Program-made: the position numbers and the translations under genes | Shown here: piece after piece, positions 40,165-45,342 of the stretch | How the letters are laid out: every line of letters begins with the position of its first letter | Position numbering within the stretch: the stretch's first letter is position 1 | Origin: Caulochytrium protostelioides | Lineage: Eukaryota; Chytridiomycota; Caulochytriomycetes; Caulochytriales; Caulochytriaceae | Direction of reading: 5' to 3' | Length of the DNA: 45,342 nucleotides | Assembly: GCA_003615045.1 (NCBI GenBank) | Contig: ML014261.1 | Span: 1-45,342 of the forward strand | The notes under the pieces: generated by a model | Told to the model about the DNA's origin: nothing | The model's database searches: none | Seen by the model: the letters and a program-made list of their open reading frames with translations, nothing else

Positions 40165-43100
40165 TTACAGACGGCAATGGTGGCCACAGCCAGTGATGCA
40201 CTGGTTCTCCTCACGGATCCAGGCGTGGAGACAGGCGAGATGCCCACCGTGCCCACAGCCACTGCACCAGGCCATGGCCCCGCGCAAAGGCCGGTGGCAA
40301 GCGTCGCATTGTGCATATGCGCCGCACTGTTCGCACGCGGCGCCGGCGCTCACATTCCCGTGCCCGCAGTGCCCGCACAGCACGTGGTATGTTGTCCGCT
40401 CGAGCGCCGCTTCCTCGGGAAGCAAGGTCCGCCGCAGCTGCGCCGCATGGACGAACAGACGCAGCTGGCTGAGCAGGGCGACATAGGCCTCGGCCCAGCG
40501 CGTGACCAGATCCGGCGGGACCGCGAGCGGGGCGTGGGCAAAGCCGAGCACCGAATAGACAGTCACGCACATCTGGACATCGCCTTCTTCGCCGTAATAC
40601 TCTAACATCGCGGCGACCTGGGCCCACATATCAAAAGGCAGCACAGGCGGCGGACCCGCCGCCGCCAGCGCCCCGGCCGGAGATGCCGACGACGATGCCG
40701 ATGCGGGCGGCGACGGCGACGACATGGCCGTGTCATATGACGAGGACGCGGAAGCCGGCATGCCGGCACGGCTCCGAGGCCCGTCGACGACCAGCGGAAC
40801 CAACGGAGCCGCCGGCGACGAGGCCGTCGAAGCAGGCGGTTTCTGTCCAGGCAAGGCGGCCAGCAGCGGGCCAAGGTATGCGACCAGCTGCCGCATCTCG
40901 TCCTCACCAGCCGCCCCAGGCGGCGGCTCGACATCCGCATGGGCTTTCTCGGCGCCCCAGGCATGCCATGCATGCAAGGCGATCACGAGCTCCAGCACGC
41001 GCCACGTATGCGCCGTGACATGTAGACTCATCCGGGCCGCCATGAGTGCGTTGTGCCGGCAGCTCTCGAGCGCCGCCATCGGCGTCTCCCCAGCAAGACG
41101 GTACCGCTCAACGAGGTAGACGACGGCTTCGTAGTCGAACGTCGCATCAGTCAGCATCCCGCACGTCTGCCGCACCACAATCCCACTCACATCGAAGGCC
41201 GCCGCGGCAGAAGCTGCCGCCGCCGCCGCCGCATAACTGGGACTATAGCGGCCGGAGCCGCGGTAGCCGGCGGCACCGGGGCCAACGGATCCAGGACCGA
41301 TGGCGCCGGCGCCAGCGCCGCCGCTGCCGACTTGGCTCGCGCAGCCGCCGCTGACGACGCTGCCGTTTGTCGCGGCGGAAATCGCCGCCGTGGCATACCC
41401 GGTCAACGGGTGCGCATGGCTGTACACGCCAGCGGGCGGTCCATTGCCCGCGCCGGGCCCTGGCTGCGCATGGAACTGCAAGGGCGAGGGCTGTTGTGGA
41501 GCGGGCGGCGCTGGTTGCTGGGTTCCGCCCGGCGTCATAGTGCTTATACTCGGCGGCGTGAGGGTGTGGGCACCGGGGGGCCTGCTGCCAGCCGTGAGGG
41601 TCGCGCTGCTGCTCGTGCCGTCGCGACCGACGCTACTGCCGCCGCCGCCGCCGCTGCCAGCCGTCATGCTCGTCGGCGTTAAGCTGCTGCTGGCACCGCC
41701 GTGCCCGCCATTGCCGGGGCTGCCGAGCGAGTTGATGGAGGTGTTGCTGCCGGAGGTCGACGCAAAACCCGTGTTGATATTGACAATACCGGCGGCCGTG
41801 ATACTCGATCCCGTCGCGCCGCCACCGCTGCTACCGCCGCTGCCGCCACCGCTGCCGCCAGAGCCTCCCGCGGCCGACCCACCTACCACTGAGCTCATAA
41901 ACGGATTAGGTGTCGGGTAGACAATCCCACCTTCTGCGGCAGGTCCTTCGGAGGCGCTGTCCGCATCGTAGCCCATGAGCGGCGGCTTGCCGCGGGTGAC
42001 GCCAGCGGCCGCTTGGCCGCGGAAGCCGCGGGACCCGCCGGCGCCGCTGCTCATGGCGGCCTGGAGGGCCGAGATCGAGGGCGTCGCCCGTTTAAGGAGA
42101 AGCGCCGATGAGGCGTGGTGGCTCGGCGTCGGGCGCTGCAGCACCATGGCGGGCAGCGTGTTGGCATGGTGGGGCGGGACCGCAGCCGCGGCTGCCGCCG
42201 CCGCAGCGGCGGCGGCAGCGGCCGTGGCGGCAGCAGCGGCGGCGCTTGCGGCGTCACCCTTGTAGACGGCCGTCCGTGCGTCGGGCGTTTCGAGCGCAAA
42301 CGCCATGTCGCCATAGACGTTCCACGCGACGGCCGACTGCGTCAGGACCGAGAGCGGGTTGTGCGCCGAGCGCACCGTATGCCGGACGACAGTCTTGTCT
42401 TTGCTGCACGAAAACAGGGTGTCGGCGTCCTGCCATGCGATCCCGGTGGTGACGTTGGTGTGCTGGTCGAGCAAGCGGTGGGGCACATAGGTACGATTGA
42501 GGTCCCAGACATGGATCGGGTGGCCCATACTGAGGGCGCAGCAGGCGGTGTGAAGCTGCATGCCCTGGCCGTTGACGCCGCCCGTGCCGCCAGCGCCGCC
42601 CCCGCCCGCGGGCCGCCACTGGACGCGGGCGATGGGGGCAATCGTCTGAACACTGAGCAGGGCCTTGCGGTTCTCCGAGCGCGTGTCCCAGATTTTAATC
42701 TGGCGATCGCGGCCGCCCGTGGCGACGATACGGCCGTCCATATACCACTCCACCGAGAGCGCGAGGCCGTTGTGCGCGCTCCACTTGCGCTCATGCGTCT
42801 GTGGCGCGCGGAGATCCCATTTCTGCAGCGTCCCGTTCTCGAACACCGCCGCGAAGCCCGGTTCAGTCGGGTGAAACTGGACGTCGCGCACGCTCTCGGC
42901 TTTGCAGTCGAACCTCCGGATTTGCGCCTGGCGCGTCCGCAAGTCGGCGAGATGGACGAAGCCGTCTTGGGACGCGGTCAGGATCAGGTTCCCGTCGGCC
43001 GGGTAGAACGCCAGGCGATTGATGGCGCGCAGGTGCTCCGTGATCGTGCGGTCGACCCGCAGCCCGCGGTCCAGCTGCCAGATCGTCAGGGTCCCGTTGG

Positions 43101-43617
43101 CCGCGGCGGTCGCCACGCGATCCGGCCGCGCCTTGCTCCACTTAACGTCGTTGCTGGTGTAGCTCAGGATCGTTGGGTGGTGGAAGTGACCGCCGCTCGG
43201 CGGGTGGACTGCGGACGTGCCCATCAGCTGCGGGCGAAGTTCCGCCGTCTCGATGAAATGGTGCGGGTCAGAAACATCGAGCACTTTCATGATATCGCGG
43301 CCAACCACGATGAGATGCCGCTTGTTGGGAGACAGCGCGAGAGCGTTCAGCGCGCCTTGGCAATGATACCGCATGGCAGGTGGCCGTGCCAAGTCCGCGG
43401 GGGCCATGCCACCGTGACCGACATGCCCACCACCGCTATAGCCGCTACTGCCGCCGCCGCCGTTGCGATGCCCGCCGCCGCCGCCGCCGCCGCCCATCAT
43501 TCCGATGGTATGGCTACTCATTCCGACGCCGCCCCCCAGGCTAGCATCGGGCCCGGATCCCGTCGGTGTGGTGGTAGCGCTGCCGAGACCCGCGTCATGG
43601 GTCGTGTATGGATCCAT
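40165..43617 (-). CDS. WDR24: WDR24/Sea2-like GATOR2 (SEACAT) subunit
   Basis: Member of the vacuolar/lysosomal GATOR2 complex that signals amino acids to TORC1. The 1,150-aa ORF has a Gly/Ser-rich start and then a WD40 propeller. Its repeats include ALNALALSPNKRHLIVVGRD, ANGTLTIWQLDRGLRVDRTI, HLRAINRLAFYPADGN, DGFVHLADLRTRQAQIRRFD, ENGTLQKWDLRAP and GGRDRQIKIWDTRS. A long Ala/Gly/Ser/Pro low-complexity region (about 41200-42250) follows, then an alpha-solenoid-like part. A C-terminal RING-type zinc domain is made of closely spaced CxxC/CxxH pairs (CGHCGHGN, CEQCGAYAQCDACH, WCSGCGHGGHLACLHAW, CITGCGHHC), as in WDR24. The start at 43617 has a strong Kozak context (CCCGCCATGG). Single exon. Confidence 0.93.
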   Translation of the reverse strand: MDPYTTHDAGLGSATTTPTGSGPDASLGGGVGMSSHTIGMMGGGGGGGGHRNGGGGSSGYSGGGHVGHGGMAPADLARPPAMRYHCQGALNALALSPNKRHLIVVGRDIMKVLDVSDPHHFIETAELRPQLMGTSAVHPPSGGHFHHPTILSYTSNDVKWSKARPDRVATAAANGTLTIWQLDRGLRVDRTITEHLRAINRLAFYPADGNLILTASQDGFVHLADLRTRQAQIRRFDCKAESVRDVQFHPTEPGFAAVFENGTLQKWDLRAPQTHERKWSAHNGLALSVEWYMDGRIVATGGRDRQIKIWDTRSENRKALLSVQTIAPIARVQWRPAGGGGAGGTGGVNGQGMQLHTACCALSMGHPIHVWDLNRTYVPHRLLDQHTNVTTGIAWQDADTLFSCSKDKTVVRHTVRSAHNPLSVLTQSAVAWNVYGDMAFALETPDARTAVYKGDAASAAAAAATAAAAAAAAAAAAAAVPPHHANTLPAMVLQRPTPSHHASSALLLKRATPSISALQAAMSSGAGGSRGFRGQAAAGVTRGKPPLMGYDADSASEGPAAEGGIVYPTPNPFMSSVVGGSAAGGSGGSGGGSGGSSGGGATGSSITAAGIVNINTGFASTSGSNTSINSLGSPGNGGHGGASSSLTPTSMTAGSGGGGGSSVGRDGTSSSATLTAGSRPPGAHTLTPPSISTMTPGGTQQPAPPAPQQPSPLQFHAQPGPGAGNGPPAGVYSHAHPLTGYATAAISAATNGSVVSGGCASQVGSGGAGAGAIGPGSVGPGAAGYRGSGRYSPSYAAAAAAASAAAAFDVSGIVVRQTCGMLTDATFDYEAVVYLVERYRLAGETPMAALESCRHNALMAARMSLHVTAHTWRVLELVIALHAWHAWGAEKAHADVEPPPGAAGEDEMRQLVAYLGPLLAALPGQKPPASTASSPAAPLVPLVVDGPRSRAGMPASASSSYDTAMSSPSPPASASSSASPAGALAAAGPPPVLPFDMWAQVAAMLEYYGEEGDVQMCVTVYSVLGFAHAPLAVPPDLVTRWAEAYVALLSQLRLFVHAAQLRRTLLPEEAALERTTYHVLCGHCGHGNVSAGAACEQCGAYAQCDACHRPLRGAMAWCSGCGHGGHLACLHAWIREENQCITGCGHHCRL

Positions 43618-44872
43618 GGCGGGCAAGCAGGGCGGTCGCAATCAGGGTTCGACGATGGTCAGGAGGGGTGGCGGCCGCGGCGCCGCCGTACTGCCGGCTA
43701 GCGGCGCGTCACGCCAAGCGGTGGCCACGGCGGGCGGCAGCAGCCGGCTCAGAGTAGATCCCACGAACGGCCGTCAGCGGCACAGCCTGCTGCGCTGACC
43801 GGTTAAGGAAGATGCGGCAGCTGGCTATCCGGCTACTCGGCAATTCGGCTACCTGGCTACCTAGCTCGTGCGATCGTCTTCAAGCGGCCAGGTATGTCGC
43901 AGCCGTGCGTATCAGGATGCCGCGGAAGAGGATGCGGCAGCGGTGTCAGACAGACGCGGTATCATCATGTAGCGATGGCGCTTGGTTGGTGCCGACCAAG
44001 AGCCGCCACACGCGATACGCAGAGGTTCGTGCAGGTGAAGGTTGAAACTGGGCGCGCCACCGGCGTAGCGTCGCCTTTTGGTCGATCGTTGAGACGAGAG
44101 ACCCCATGGAACGCGTCACTAGGCCACGAGACACAGCGGTGGGCACCCAAGGTGAGCGGGTCAAAGTCACGTTGTGGTCGAACTGTTTGTCGGATCACGG
44201 GATGATGGCGAAGCGATCGCGATCAGGATACCGAGGGATGTCGATTCCGCATCACCATACTCGCATCGAGACGACGGCCTGCGAATTCCAAAGATGAACG
44301 ACAGCGTTTACAAGCCCACGTGGCGACGCGTAAGCGGAGGGATGAGCTCAGGCGGCGGCGTTTACGGAGGGCGGAGTGTATTTCGTGCTGCACAGCGGGT
44401 GCGCACCCCGCTTGACGGGGACGGCCTTGTTACGCCGCCGCCGCCGCCGCCGCCGCCGACCCCCCTCCATCTTCACGGCCGCCCTTCGCAGCGTGAGCGG
44501 CGCGCCTTCAGCGCCACACATCGCCCGCTTCGGATTGCGGCGTCTCAGCTGCACCCTGAAAGGGCGGCGATCCCCCTAGGACTAGCATCCGACAAGGTAT
44601 CACCTACTGACAAGCTCACCAAGGTCACTGCCGTCGCTCACCAAAAATCACTGACATCCCTCTGCTTACCAGATTATTGTCATGCATGATGATGGATGTC
44701 CTGATCATTCGTTTTGAAGACGCATAAGGGTGCGTCGCGTCTTTCCAAAAGAGTCTTCCGTCCTGCGCGTGATCAACGTCTACGTGGTCCTCATCAGCAC
44801 CGCATCGCTTGTCCTACTGATCGCATTGGTCGTCTCTTGTTCCACCGCCGACATGTAACTGTTTTATTTCTC
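43618..44872. other. Divergent intergenic, WDR24 and secreted protein
   Basis: About 1.25 kb, no supported gene. It contains degenerate GGCTAC/GGCTAT repeats (about 43820-43865) and a CCG/GCC triplet run (about 44436-44460). Confidence 0.4.
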
Positions 44873-45211
44873 ATGCGGACCTTTGCGCTGGTGATGGCCA
44901 TCGCCATGGCCGTACTGGGCATGCTGGCCATGCATCCGGTGGCCGCGGCGCCCGTGCCCGTCGCCACGCGCTGTGTGGCCAAATCCGCGTCTGGCTCGAC
45001 CGCCACCGCCACCGCAGCTGACGCCGCGGCGACCGCCGCGGCAGGCGCCGACGCCACCGGCGCCGCCGTGGATCTCGCCGAGGCGACGGCGACGCCGGCC
45101 GATGACGCGGGGACCGGCACCGATGCGGCGGCGACTTCGACGACGGCCGAGGCCGCGGCCGCCGCAACCGACATATCGGCGCCCGACGAAGGCACGGCCG
45201 CGAGCGCGTAA
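44873..45211 (+). CDS. Small secreted Ala/Thr-rich protein
   Basis: 112-aa ORF. The first 25 residues form a clear signal peptide (FALVMAIAMAVLGMLAMHPV ending in AAA). The mature part is almost only Ala, Thr, Asp, Gly and Ser, with few aromatics and a single Cys (TRCVAKSASG). Such chains are usually O-glycosylated wall or extracellular proteins; no family recognised. It ends in two adjacent stop codons (TAA TAG). Confidence 0.55.
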   Translation: MRTFALVMAIAMAVLGMLAMHPVAAAPVPVATRCVAKSASGSTATATAADAAATAAAGADATGAAVDLAEATATPADDAGTGTDAAATSTTAEAAAAATDISAPDEGTAASA

Positions 45212-45342
45212 TAGACCTCGCCCTGGCTTCTGGCCGCCCGACCCCTCTCTCCTCCTGTTCTCATGCGGTTCAACCGACGTGATCTGGTATCCGCCGCGCC
45301 CATGATGCTCGGAGCTCTATACTGAATCGCGTTTTGAAGGGC

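Noticed and set aside
42115-43701. 528-aa plus-strand ORF opposite WDR24
   Set aside because: Antisense to conserved WD repeats and without its own motifs.
44436-44460. CCG triplet run encoding poly-Arg or poly-Pro
   Set aside because: A simple microsatellite in intergenic sequence; the ORFs across it are not supported.

Overview
This is nuclear DNA from a GC-rich eukaryote with short GT-AG introns (donors mostly GTAAGT-like, acceptors CAG or TAG). The gene set points to a fungus: a yeast IRC24/YIR035C-like reductase, an SND2-type targeting protein, a Mid2-like single-pass surface protein, and a fungal/animal-type [2Fe-2S] ferrochelatase. The presence of Fanzor/TnpB-like mobile elements and a GRIPAP1-like golgin suggests an early-diverging (zoosporic?) fungus. 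That placement is inference; nothing here fixes the phylum. A 51-N run shows this is a draft scaffold.

Layout. 1-2.35 kb holds an AT-richer partial ORF and then mobile element copy 1, whose right end lies about 215 bp before the histone chaperone ASF1. 2.5-10.8 kb carries ASF1, SND2/TMEM208, the cleavage stimulation factor subunit CSTF2 and a cytoplasmic dynein intermediate chain. 12.5-18 kb is a 1,804-residue coiled-coil protein with a GRIPAP1-like tail. 18-23.2 kb carries RPB12 (three exons, the last 23 nt), ferrochelatase and an RDEL-tailed ER thioredoxin protein. 23-26 kb has a small ORF, a four-helix membrane protein and element copy 2. 26.7-28.4 kb is HMG-CoA synthase. 28.4-32.1 kb is a segmental duplication of a short-chain dehydrogenase gene: one copy is interrupted by the N gap, and an AT-rich spacer with a perfect 28-bp inverted repeat lies between them. 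32-36.5 kb has a helical unknown, element copy 3 and two low-complexity ORFs. 37-45.3 kb has a mitochondrial TPR protein, a single-pass membrane protein, WDR24/Sea2 (GATOR2/SEACAT) and a small secreted Ala/Thr-rich protein.

Most genes are unrelated housekeeping genes, as is normal for eukaryotic gene order, and no operon or biosynthetic cluster is seen. The most unusual content is the mobile family. Three related fragments carry a RuvC-I-like DPG motif (copies 1 and 2) or a RuvC-III-like NRD..NI motif (copy 3) and share a conserved 3' end. Copies 1 and 2 share the same internal deletion and are nearly identical over about 0.8 kb. Copy 1 has inverted termini of about 130-140 bp. I read them as Fanzor-type (eukaryotic TnpB-like) relics that spread as internally deleted derivatives.

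Exon boundaries were deduced by hand from splice signals, reading frame and remembered family conservation. No alignment or search was run.
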